From: Hamadaea sp013361475
GTDB lineage: Bacteria > Actinomycetota > Actinomycetes > Mycobacteriales > Micromonosporaceae
Reading direction: 5' to 3'
Length of the DNA: 64,000 bases
NCBI RefSeq assembly: GCF_040654195.1
Contig: NZ_JBFAHM010000008.1
Coordinates: forward strand, 1-64,000
Below the pieces are notes generated by a model. The model saw only the letters and a list, made by a program, of their open reading frames with translations. It was not told the origin of the DNA and did not search any database. This document shows positions 7,947-14,782 of this stretch, in pieces; the stretch's first letter is position 1, and each line of letters begins with the position of its first letter. A program made the translations under genes and the position numbers.

Positions 7947-8842
7947 TCTCCCCATCCCAAGCCGCCGTGCTGGCGCGCCTGCATCTGCAGGTGACCCGCC
8001 GGCTCGACGGCCTGCTCCAGGGCGACTACCTCGGGCTGATCCCCGGGCCGGGCAGCGAGGCGGGGGAGTCCCGCGAATACCGCCCCGGCGACGACGTACG
8101 CCGCATGGACTGGCCGGTCACCGCGCGTACCACCGTGCCCCACGTGCGGCTGACCGAGGCGGACCGGGAGCTGGAGACGTGGCTGGCGATCGACGCGTCG
8201 GCGAGCCTGGACTTCGGGACCGCCCGGATGCGCAAGTGGGACGTGGCGCTGGCCGCCGCGGCCGCCATGACCCACCTGACGGTGCGCGGCGGCAACCGCG
8301 CGGGTGCCTTGGTCTGCACCGGGGACGGCGTACGCCGCATTCCCGCCCGGGGCGGTCGTCGTGGCGCGCAGTCGCTCATGCACGCGATCGCCGGGCTGGA
8401 GATGCGTCCGGGCCGGGCCGACCTGGGGCAGTTGTTCGACGGGCTGCTGCGGCCGCCCCGGCGCCGCGGGCTGGTCGTGATCATCTCCGACTTCCTGGGC
8501 GACGCCCCGTCCTGGCAACGGCCGCTCTCCCGGCTGGCGGTACGCCACGACATCCTCGCCGTCGAGGTCGTCGACCCACGTGAGCTGGAACTACCGGCCG
8601 TCGGCGTGATGGAGGTGGCCGACCCGGAGAGCGGTCAGGTGCACGAGGTCGACGTGACCGAACGCCTGGCGGGGGCGTACGCCGAGGCGGCGGCGCGGCA
8701 GCGGGCCGAGGTCGCCGGGGCGCTCCGCTCGGCGGGCGCGGCGCACCTGCGGCTGGGCACCGACCGCGACTGGCTGCTGGACATCGTGAACTTCGTCGCG
8801 GCTCGGCGGCACCGGCACAACCGGCGAGCCGAGGTTCGGTGA
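7943..8842 (+). CDS. DUF58 domain protein
   Basis: A 299-residue DUF58 protein with the hallmark YRPGDDVRRMDWPVTART near residue 50-67, followed by a VWA-like fold whose DASASLDFG (near residue 85) partly keeps a MIDAS-type DxSxS. No membrane helix is visible, unlike the DUF58 paralogue at 41450-42691. DUF58 genes almost always lie next to moxR; their products are thought to be client or adaptor proteins for the ATPase. It starts at GTG 7943 within the moxR stop (GTGA overlap), indicating translational coupling. Confidence 0.88.
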   Translation: MISPSQAAVLARLHLQVTRRLDGLLQGDYLGLIPGPGSEAGESREYRPGDDVRRMDWPVTARTTVPHVRLTEADRELETWLAIDASASLDFGTARMRKWDVALAAAAAMTHLTVRGGNRAGALVCTGDGVRRIPARGGRRGAQSLMHAIAGLEMRPGRADLGQLFDGLLRPPRRRGLVVIISDFLGDAPSWQRPLSRLAVRHDILAVEVVDPRELELPAVGVMEVADPESGQVHEVDVTERLAGAYAEAAARQRAEVAGALRSAGAAHLRLGTDRDWLLDIVNFVAARRHRHNRRAEVR

Positions 8843-8858
8843 GGAGCGGGGTAGCTAC

Positions 8859-9809
8859 ATGGTGAGTTTCCTGCAGCCGTGGGCGCTGCTGTTCCTGTTG
8901 CCCGTGGTGGCCGTCGCGGCGGGCTACGTCTACCGGCAGCACCGCAAGCGCGTCAACGCGGTTCGATTCTCCAATGTAGACTTGCTGAAGACCTTGGCGC
9001 CCAAGGGAATCGGGTACAAGCGCCATATCACCGCCGGGGCGCTCCTGCTGTGCCTGCTGACCCTGGCCCTGGCGACCGCCCGGCCGGCGCTGGCCATGCA
9101 GGTGCCGCTGGAACGGGCGACCATCGTCCTCGCCATCGACGTGTCGCTGTCGATGGAGGCCAAGGACGTCCAGCCGTCGCGGATCCAGGCCGCCCAGGAC
9201 GCCGCCATCAGCTTCGCGCGCGAGGTGCCGGCCGCGTACAACTTGGGGGTGGTGTCCTTCGCGAAGTCCGCCAACGTGCTGGTCTCCCCGGGCAAGGACC
9301 GTGAGCAGGTGGTGAACGCGATCCAGAGCCTGCAGCTCGACGAGGCCACCGCGACCGGGGAGGCGGTCTTCACGGCGCTGGACGCGATCCGCACCGTCCC
9401 GCCGGACGGGGTGCAGGGCGCACCGCCGGCGCGGATCCTGCTGCTGTCCGACGGCTACCGCACCGCGGGCCGGCCGGTGGAGGACGCGGCCGCCGCGGCG
9501 ACCGAGGCCAACGTGCCGGTCTCCACGATCGCCTTCGGCACCGACGACGGCATGGTCGACATCGGCGGTATGCCGCAACGCGTTCCGGTCGACCGCGAAG
9601 CGCTCGCCCAGCTCGCCGAGTCGACCGGCGGCTACTTCGCCGAGGCGGCGAGCGCCGGTGAACTCAAGCAGGTCTACGAAGACCTCGGCTCGTCCGTGGG
9701 CCACCGCAAGCAGACGCGCGAAGTCACCGCCTGGGCCGCCGCGGCAGCCCTGCTCTTCGGCCTCACCGCCGCCGGCCTGTCCCTCCTCTGGGGCTCCCGC
9801 CTCCCCTGA
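8859..9809 (+). CDS. BatA-like VWA domain membrane protein
   Basis: A 316-residue protein with an N-terminal pair of membrane helices (residues 7-25 and 52-72), a periplasm-like VWA domain and a C-terminal helix (AAAALLFGLTAAGLSLLW). The MIDAS is intact: DVSLSM near residue 95, a Thr in ATATGEAV near 168, and LLLSDGYRT near 200. It is the third member of the moxR-DUF58-VWA set; BatA-like partners of MoxR bind ligands through the MIDAS metal. A GAGGAG-rich segment precedes the ATG. No later gene belongs to this operon. Confidence 0.88.
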   Translation: MVSFLQPWALLFLLPVVAVAAGYVYRQHRKRVNAVRFSNVDLLKTLAPKGIGYKRHITAGALLLCLLTLALATARPALAMQVPLERATIVLAIDVSLSMEAKDVQPSRIQAAQDAAISFAREVPAAYNLGVVSFAKSANVLVSPGKDREQVVNAIQSLQLDEATATGEAVFTALDAIRTVPPDGVQGAPPARILLLSDGYRTAGRPVEDAAAAATEANVPVSTIAFGTDDGMVDIGGMPQRVPVDREALAQLAESTGGYFAEAASAGELKQVYEDLGSSVGHRKQTREVTAWAAAAALLFGLTAAGLSLLWGSRLP

Positions 9810-9838
9810 CTCTGAGCCGATTGCCGCAGATCCCGGGT

Positions 9839-9909
9839 GATCATTGCGTCAGCCACGGTGCTTCGCGCGGCGAAATGCCCGAGTAAACAGCACGGCTGAC
9901 GCAATGATC
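9839..9909. repeat. 71-nt palindromic repeat, family 2 copy A
   Basis: Arms 9838-9854 and 9894-9910 (TGATCATTGCGTCAGCC and its reverse complement) enclose an asymmetric centre containing GCGGCGAAATGCCCGA. The second copy (48659-48729) has the same length and lies in the opposite orientation. It follows the VWA gene and may terminate it. Confidence 0.85.
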
Positions 9910-9920
9910 ACCGGGCGGGG

Positions 9921-9957
9921 AGGGCTTTGCCCGAGCCGCCGGGAGTGCGGTCAGTCG
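9921..9957 (+). repeat. short dispersed repeat, family 4, intergenic copy
   Basis: AGGGCTTTGCCCGAGCCGCC and the following GGGAGTGCGGTCAGTCG match, with few changes, the block at 12641-12680 inside ferrochelatase and the two tandem blocks at 63027-63105. Confidence 0.7.
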
Positions 9958-9978
9958 CCAGGGGCCAAATAGCGGCCG

Positions 9979-10059
9979 CTATCGGGATGCGAGGACGAAG
10001 AGGGTGAATACCCAGAGGCAGGCGAGGGTGAATCCGAGTGGTGCGAGGAATCGGCTCAT
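9979..10059 (-). CDS. 26-residue single-span membrane peptide (candidate)
   Basis: An ATG at 10059 is preceded by GGAG with 6-nt spacing and opens a 26-codon frame beginning MSRFLAPLGF and continuing TLACLWVFTLFVLASR. It is one hydrophobic helix with basic residues at both ends, the profile of small membrane peptides. No family is recognised. It lies downstream of a 16-codon ORF on the same strand across a 150-nt GC-rich gap. Comparison across related genomes would decide whether the frame is conserved. Confidence 0.4.
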   Translation of the reverse strand: MSRFLAPLGFTLACLWVFTLFVLASR

Positions 10060-10213
10060 GGTGGACTCCAGCGGGTTCCGGGTCGGACACAGAACGGGTT
10101 ACCTGCGCGAAGCAGGCCGCTGAACGTCATGGCTGGACGAGGCCCGGCCAGCACACAGGTAGCCCCGCCGAGCGGCGGAGCGGGTGCGGGGCGGGCGGGC
10201 GCGAGGCGCGGAG

Positions 10214-10264
10214 TTATCCGCGGAAGGCGGCCCAGCCACGACTGGAAGGATCGCTATTTCGCAC
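10214..10264 (-). CDS. 16-residue ORF with a perfect Shine-Dalgarno (candidate leader peptide)
   Basis: On the minus strand AGGAGGTGATC (10268-10278), the full complement of the 16S rRNA 3' end, sits a few nt before a GTG that opens VRNSDPSSRGWAAFRG and a TAA. The strength of this site contrasts with the weak or absent sites of most genes here. It could be a regulatory leader peptide or a standalone micro-protein; no product family is recognised. Confidence 0.35.
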   Translation of the reverse strand: MRNSDPSSRGWAAFRG

Positions 10265-10442
10265 AGCGATCACCTCCTGTAGGCCGGGCGCCGAAGGGCG
10301 CGTCCATGTCGGAAACGGACGAAAGTCCCGCCGCAGATGATAGCTCCTGTCTCGGTGCCGGTTCCACTTGGGTCACCCGACTCGCCGCAAAGATCACCCG
10401 ACCGGACGGGCGGGCCTAGGCCCCTCAGGCATGTTGTGGGAA

Positions 10443-10461
10443 ACCTACAAGATCTGTAGGT
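10443..10461. promoter_or_regulatory. 19-bp palindromic operator candidate upstream of fabG
   Basis: ACCTACA-AGATC-TGTAGGT is a perfect 7-bp dyad around 5 nt, about 50 nt upstream of the TAGGCT -10 of fabG-inhA. The form is typical of TetR- or GntR-type operators. No regulator gene lies next to it, so the binding protein is unknown. Confidence 0.5.
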
Positions 10462-10551
10462 GGTTTTCTGCGTCGCCCTCGCCACGGCGTCCCGTTCGGC
10501 GACCTCTAGGCTCATCGCGGAAGCTCATCGGACTCGCACTAGGGAGCAGGC

Positions 10552-11265
10552 GTGGCTCGCACCGTACTGGTCACCGGCGGCAATCGCGGCATCGGCCTCG
10601 CCATCGCGCAGGCGTTCGCCAAGCAGGGGGACCGGGTGGCGATCACCCACCGTGGCTCGTGGGACGCGGCGACGGCGCCGGATCTGTTCCCCGTGACCTG
10701 CGACATCACCGACCCGGCCGCGGTGGACGCCGCGTTCGCCACCGTCGAGCAGGAGCTGGGTCCGGTGGAGGTGCTGGTCGCCAACGCCGGGATCACCGAC
10801 GACACGCTGCTGATGCGGATGTCGGAGGAGCAGTTCGGCCGGGTGCTGGAGACCAACCTGACCGGCGCCTGGCGGTGCGCCAAGCGCGCCTCGACCAAGA
10901 TGGTCCGCGGCCGCTGGGGCCGGATGATCTTCATCTCGTCGGTGGTCGGCCTCTACGGCGGGGTCGGCCAGGTGAACTACGCGGCGAGCAAGGCCGGCCT
11001 GGTCGGCATGGCCCGCTCGATCACGCGTGAGCTGGGCAGCCGCAACATCACGGCCAACGTGGTCGCGCCCGGGTTCATCGAGACCGACATGACGGCCAAG
11101 CTCCCCGAGGAGCGGCAGACCGAGTACAAGAAGGCCATTCCGCTGGGCCGGTTCGCCGCGCCCGACGAGGTCGCCGGGGTGTGCACCTGGCTGGCCGGGG
11201 AGAGTGCCGGCTACGTCACCGGGGCGGTCATCCCGGTCGACGGCGGCCTCGGCATGGGTCACTGA
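10552..11265 (+). CDS. fabG: 3-oxoacyl-ACP reductase (FabG/MabA)
   Basis: A 237-residue short-chain dehydrogenase. The NADP-binding GGNRGIGLAIA lies at residues 7-17, VANAGI near 79 is the structural NAG motif, and the catalytic set includes Ser in ISSVVGLYG, Tyr143 and Lys147 (NYAASKAG). It should reduce beta-ketoacyl-ACP in the FAS-II elongation cycle. Placement directly before inhA copies the mycobacterial fabG1-inhA operon. GTG at 10552 follows AGGGAGCAGGC, and a -10 candidate TAGGCT lies at 10507-10512. The 19-bp palindrome upstream suggests transcriptional control. Confidence 0.93.
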   Translation: MARTVLVTGGNRGIGLAIAQAFAKQGDRVAITHRGSWDAATAPDLFPVTCDITDPAAVDAAFATVEQELGPVEVLVANAGITDDTLLMRMSEEQFGRVLETNLTGAWRCAKRASTKMVRGRWGRMIFISSVVGLYGGVGQVNYAASKAGLVGMARSITRELGSRNITANVVAPGFIETDMTAKLPEERQTEYKKAIPLGRFAAPDEVAGVCTWLAGESAGYVTGAVIPVDGGLGMGH

Positions 11266-11296
11266 CCAACCGTCCCGACGAACAAGGGGAGACAGC

Positions 11297-12058
11297 GTGC
11301 TGCTCGAAGGCAAGAAGATCCTGGTCACCGGCGTCATCACCGATCAGTCCATCGCGTTCAGCGTGGCGCGGGTGGCGCAGGAGCAGGGCGCGGAGATCGT
11401 GCTGACGGCGTACCCGCGGCCGACGCTCGTGGAGCGGATCGCCAAGCGGCTGCCGAAGGAGGCCCCGGTGATCCCGCTCGACGTGACCAACGCCGACGAA
11501 CTCGCCGGCATCGCCGACAAGGTACGCGAGCACCTGCCGACCCTCGACGGCGTCGTGCACTCGATCGGGTTCGCACCGCAGACCGCGCTCGGCGGCAACT
11601 TCCTGGAGACGAAGTGGGAGGACGTGGCCGCGGCGGTGCACGCCTCGACGTACTCCTACAAGTCGCTCGCCACCGCCCTGCTTCCGTTGATGCACCGGGG
11701 TTCCTCGATCGTCGGTCTCACCTTCGACGCGACGGTGGCGTACCCGGTCTATGACTGGATGGGCGTGGCCAAGGCGGGGCTGGAGTCGGCGAGCCGCTAT
11801 CTCGCGCAGTACCTCGGCCCGCAGGGCATCCGCAGCAACCTCGTCTCGGCCGGGCCGCTGCGCAGCATGGCCGCCAAGTCGATCCCGGGCTTCGAGAAGT
11901 TCGAGGAGTCGTGGGCCAACCGGGCTCCGCTCGGCTGGGAGCTGACCAACGCCGAGCCCGCCGCCAAGGCCGTCGTGGCGCTGCTGTCCGACTGGTTCCC
12001 GGCCACCACGGGTGAGATCGTCCACGTCGACGGTGGCTATCACGCGATGGCTGGCTAG
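11297..12058 (+). CDS. inhA: NADH-dependent enoyl-ACP reductase (InhA/FabI)
   Basis: A 253-residue enoyl-ACP reductase completing the FAS-II cycle. It shows the FabI/InhA cofactor motif GVITDQSIAF (residues 11-20), SIGFAPQ near 95, and the catalytic Tyr152-x6-Lys159 (YDWMGVAK), equivalent to the Tyr158/Lys165 pair of the M. tuberculosis isoniazid target. The frame is open further upstream, but GTG at 11297 follows AAGGGGAGA with good spacing and begins right at the first beta strand (LLEGKKILVTG). It lies 31 nt after fabG, so the two are probably co-transcribed. Confidence 0.95.
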   Translation: MLLEGKKILVTGVITDQSIAFSVARVAQEQGAEIVLTAYPRPTLVERIAKRLPKEAPVIPLDVTNADELAGIADKVREHLPTLDGVVHSIGFAPQTALGGNFLETKWEDVAAAVHASTYSYKSLATALLPLMHRGSSIVGLTFDATVAYPVYDWMGVAKAGLESASRYLAQYLGPQGIRSNLVSAGPLRSMAAKSIPGFEKFEESWANRAPLGWELTNAEPAAKAVVALLSDWFPATTGEIVHVDGGYHAMAG

Positions 12059-12061
12059 TCT
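12056..12061 (+). promoter_or_regulatory. -10 element (TAGTCT) overlapping the inhA stop
   Basis: TAGTCT begins with the TAG stop codon of inhA and ends 6 nt before the GTG of hemH at 12068, giving the ferrochelatase gene a candidate leaderless promoter inside the operon. Confidence 0.5.
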
Positions 12062-12067
12062 GGCTTC

Positions 12068-13132
12068 GTGCCAGTAGACGCCTTTTTGCTGCTGTCGTTC
12101 GGCGGGCCGGAAGGCCCCGACGACGTGATGCCGTTCCTGCGCAACGTGACCGCCGGGCGCGGGGTTCCGGAGGAGCGGCTCCTCGAGGTCGCCGAGCATT
12201 ACCAGCATTTCGGGGGCGTCTCGCCGATCAACGAGCAGAACCGCGCGCTGCTGCGGGCGATCGAGGCCGACTTCCGGGATCAGGGCGTCGGCCTGCCCCT
12301 CTACTGGGGCAACCGCAACTGGCGGCCGATGCTCGCCGACACCCTCGCGCAGATGCGGGACGACGGCGTCGAGTTCGCGGTCGGCCTCGCCACGAGTGCG
12401 TACGCCGGGTATTCGTCGTGCCGGCAGTATCTGGAGGACATCGCGGCGGCCCGGGCCAAGGTGGGCCCGGGCGCGCCCGAGGTCGTCAAGCTGCCGCACT
12501 TCTACGACCGTCCCGGGTTCGTCGAGCCGCACGTGGACGCCGTCAAGGCGGCGCTGGCGAAGGTGGGTCCGGGTCCGGCCCGGATCGTCTTCACGGCGCA
12601 TTCGATCCCGCTGTCGATGGCGCGTACGGCGGGGCCCGCCGGGGAAGGCTTGCCTGAGCCGCCAGGAGTGCAGTCGGTCGGCCTCTATGAGGCGCAGCTG
12701 CGCGAGGTGGCCCGCCTCGTCGCCGAGCGCGCCGCGCCCGAACTCGCCTGGGATCTCGTCTGGCAATCCCGGTCCGGCCCGCCCCAGGTGCCGTGGCTGG
12801 AGCCGGATGTGAACGACCACTTGCGTACCGTTCCGGAGAAGGCCGTCGTGGTGAGCCCGATCGGGTTCGTCTCCGACCATCTCGAGGTCATCTGGGATCT
12901 CGACAACGAGGCCGCCGCGACCGCGGCCGACCTGGGTCTGGCGTACGCCCGCGCGGCGACTCCGGGCACCGATCCCCGCTTCGTGAGGATGATCACGGAT
13001 CTGGTGCGTGAGGCGATGTCCGATCACTCAACCGCACGGTCCGACACACGGCCGACACCCGGGCTCGGTAGGCTTTCGCCCATACAGACGTGCGGGGCCG
13101 GCTGCTGTCCGGCGCCCGCGAGGCGCGGATAG
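12068..13132 (+). CDS. hemH: ferrochelatase (coproporphyrin type) with an in-frame repeat insertion
   Basis: A 354-residue ferrochelatase inserting Fe2+ into the porphyrin at the end of haem synthesis. It shows LLSFGGPEGPDDVMPFL at the N-terminus, GVSPIN, the metal-site His in FTAHSIP, and the glutamate region PIGFVSDHLEVIWDLD. The C-terminal CGAGCC supplies cysteines like those that bind the [2Fe-2S] cluster in actinobacterial enzymes. Between GPA and GLYEAQL there are about 13 extra residues, GEGLPEPPGVQSV, which are the translation of a dispersed 40-nt repeat (12641-12680). The loop position probably tolerates it. GTG 12068 is set by a -10 6 nt upstream and lies 9 nt after inhA. Confidence 0.92.
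   Translation: MPVDAFLLLSFGGPEGPDDVMPFLRNVTAGRGVPEERLLEVAEHYQHFGGVSPINEQNRALLRAIEADFRDQGVGLPLYWGNRNWRPMLADTLAQMRDDGVEFAVGLATSAYAGYSSCRQYLEDIAAARAKVGPGAPEVVKLPHFYDRPGFVEPHVDAVKAALAKVGPGPARIVFTAHSIPLSMARTAGPAGEGLPEPPGVQSVGLYEAQLREVARLVAERAAPELAWDLVWQSRSGPPQVPWLEPDVNDHLRTVPEKAVVVSPIGFVSDHLEVIWDLDNEAAATAADLGLAYARAATPGTDPRFVRMITDLVREAMSDHSTARSDTRPTPGLGRLSPIQTCGAGCCPAPARRG
12641..12680 (+). repeat. short dispersed repeat, family 4, copy inside hemH
   Basis: GGGGAAGGCTTGCCTGAGCC and the next 20 nt match the intergenic repeat at 9921-9957 and the pair at 63027-63105. Here it is read in frame as part of ferrochelatase. Confidence 0.75.
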
Positions 13133-13142
13133 GTGTGGGCGG

Positions 13143-13922
13143 ATGACCGAGCGGAAGCCGATCGAGAGCTGGCTGACCGACATGGACGGCGTGCTCGTGC
13201 ACGAGGGTGTGCCGGTGCCGGGAGCGACCGAGTTCATCGGACGGCTGCGCGCCTCCGGTAAGCCGTTCCTCGTCCTGACGAACAACTCGATCTACACGCC
13301 CCGGGATCTGCACGCCCGGCTGACCCGGCTCGGCTTCGACCTGTCGGAGGACGCGATCTGGACGTCGGCGCTGGCCACCGCGCAGTTCCTGGCCGATCAG
13401 CGGCCGGGCGGGACGGCGTACGTGATCGGTGAGGCGGGCCTGACGACGGCGATGCACAACGCCGGCTACATCCTCACCGACTACAAGCCGGACTACGTCG
13501 TGCTGGGTGAGACGCGTAATTACAGCTTCGAGGCGATCACGATGATGATCCGCCTGATCAACAACGGGTCGCGGTTCATCTGCACCAATCCCGACGCGAC
13601 CGGCCCGTCGAACGAGGGCGCGTTGCCGGCCGCGGGTTCGGTCGCGGCGCTCGTCACGAAGGCGACCGGGATCGAGCCCTACTTCGTGGGTAAGCCCAAT
13701 CCGATGATGATGCGCTCGGCGCTCAACCAGATCGGCGCGCACTCGGAGTCGGCGGCGATGATCGGCGACCGGATGGACACCGACGTCCTGTGTGGACTGG
13801 AGGCGGGCCTTCAGACGTTCCTGGTGCTGACCGGCATCAGCACCAAGGAGGACATGGAGCGCTACCCGTTCCGTCCCTCACGTGTCGTCAACTCGGTCGC
13901 CGACCTCATCGCCGAGATCTGA
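13143..13922 (+). CDS. HAD-IIA family phosphatase (NagD-like)
   Basis: A 259-residue HAD subfamily IIA hydrolase. Motif I is WLTDMDGVLVHEG (DxD intact), motif II is FLVLTNNS, the Lys motif is in YFVGKPNPMM and the acidic motif is MIGDRMDTDVLCGLEAG. The cap after TNN has the NagD-type form (ICTNPDATGPSNEGALPAAG). Such enzymes dephosphorylate nucleotides or sugar phosphates; the physiological substrate is not predictable. The frame is open upstream to 13008, overlapping hemH; ATG 13143 starts at the conserved region 10 nt after the hemH stop. A TAGGCT -10 candidate lies near 13068. Confidence 0.88.
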   Translation: MTERKPIESWLTDMDGVLVHEGVPVPGATEFIGRLRASGKPFLVLTNNSIYTPRDLHARLTRLGFDLSEDAIWTSALATAQFLADQRPGGTAYVIGEAGLTTAMHNAGYILTDYKPDYVVLGETRNYSFEAITMMIRLINNGSRFICTNPDATGPSNEGALPAAGSVAALVTKATGIEPYFVGKPNPMMMRSALNQIGAHSESAAMIGDRMDTDVLCGLEAGLQTFLVLTGISTKEDMERYPFRPSRVVNSVADLIAEI

Positions 13923-13930
13923 GTACTGGG

Positions 13931-14725
13931 CTAGAGCACCAGGTCGGAGTTGATCGCGGCCGCGACGCCCCGCCGGCAGGCGGTGGCCAGCGGCCGCAAC
14001 GCCTCGTCCCGTTGCTGGGCCTCGAAACTGTTCAGCGCACCGCCCGGCGCCTCCTGCCCGGCCAGGATCAGGACGCGCTCCAGCAGCAGCGCCCGCGCGT
14101 AGAGCCGCCGGGCCGGGACGTCGTAGCCCGGGGGCAGGTCGGCCTCGGTCGGACGCCGCAGGGCGCTGATCGCCCCGGCCAACTCCGGCCGCCAGCGGGC
14201 GACGTCGAGTTTGGCCAGTTTCGCGGTGGTGTCCTGAACGGCCAGCGACAGCTCGCTTTCGGCCTGCCGGACTGTCGGCTTCGGACCGCCGGCCGGCATC
14301 GGCGGCAGCCGGTAAGCCGTCCACCGCACCGTCAGGAACACGTCGCCGGAGCCCGAGACGTGTTCCTGGGTCTGCGGCGCCAAGCCCAGCACCCCGGCCA
14401 GAACGCCTTCCCCGGCGGTCAGGGCGGCCCCGGTGAACTCGCCCGGGCCCAGCCCGTCGGGGTCGCCCGGCGCGGGCAGGGTCAGCCGGATCTCGTCCGG
14501 GTGCAACTGCCGCAGATGCGGGAGCGCCTCGCGTAGTGGGAGGTCGGACCAGGTGCCCGGGAGATCCGTCGCGACATGCTCCTCGGCCGCGCCGTCAGGC
14601 GGCGACTCGATCGCGTCGATCGCGTCGTCGAACGAAGTGAGGCCCGCGCGCCAGGCTCGGCACCACGCGACGAAGCGGGCCGAGCGGCGTTCGGCGAGGG
14701 CCACCGAGTGCGCCGCAGCAGACAT
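13931..14725 (-). CDS. hypothetical soluble protein
   Basis: A 264-residue protein with no signal peptide or membrane helix. The N-terminal helix contains ALAERRSARFVAWCRAWRAG, followed by an acidic segment. The middle is beta-rich (DEIRLTLPAPGDPDGLGPGEF) and the C-terminal third is helical. I recognise no domain. ATG 14725 rather than the ORF opening at 14767 is chosen because TATTCT (14733-14738 on the minus strand) ends 7 nt upstream, indicating a leaderless start. It converges with the HAD gene, their stops only 8 nt apart, and is divergent from the permease-like gene. Confidence 0.65.
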   Translation of the reverse strand: MSAAAHSVALAERRSARFVAWCRAWRAGLTSFDDAIDAIESPPDGAAEEHVATDLPGTWSDLPLREALPHLRQLHPDEIRLTLPAPGDPDGLGPGEFTGAALTAGEGVLAGVLGLAPQTQEHVSGSGDVFLTVRWTAYRLPPMPAGGPKPTVRQAESELSLAVQDTTAKLAKLDVARWRPELAGAISALRRPTEADLPPGYDVPARRLYARALLLERVLILAGQEAPGGALNSFEAQQRDEALRPLATACRRGVAAAINSDLVL

Positions 14726-14782
14726 GCTGCTCAGAATACGCCCCTCACCGCCCCGGACAGATATCACCTACGATGTGGCTCC

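Larger units (their letters stand above)
10060..10551. other. 490-nt gene-poor interval
   Basis: No ORF with convincing codon use spans this stretch. It holds a 16-codon ORF with a perfect Shine-Dalgarno on the minus strand (10214-10264), a 19-bp palindrome (10443-10461) and a TAGGCT -10 candidate (10507-10512) for fabG. The 10080-10210 part is GC-rich with short inverted repeats, and I see no clear riboswitch in it. Confidence 0.5.

Noticed and set aside
10308..10336. A DosR/DevR-box-like sequence (GGGACTTTCGTCCG on the minus strand)
   Set aside because: Only about 11 of 14 core positions fit, the second half-site is poor, and no dormancy-type gene follows.
10060..10440. Possible cobalamin or other riboswitch upstream of fabG or on the minus strand
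   Set aside because: I could not find the conserved core motifs of a known riboswitch class; the GC-rich inverted repeats alone are not enough.
10270..10515. An 81-codon minus-strand frame upstream of fabG
   Set aside because: No ribosome binding site, unnatural composition, and it ends inside the Shine-Dalgarno of the 16-codon ORF.
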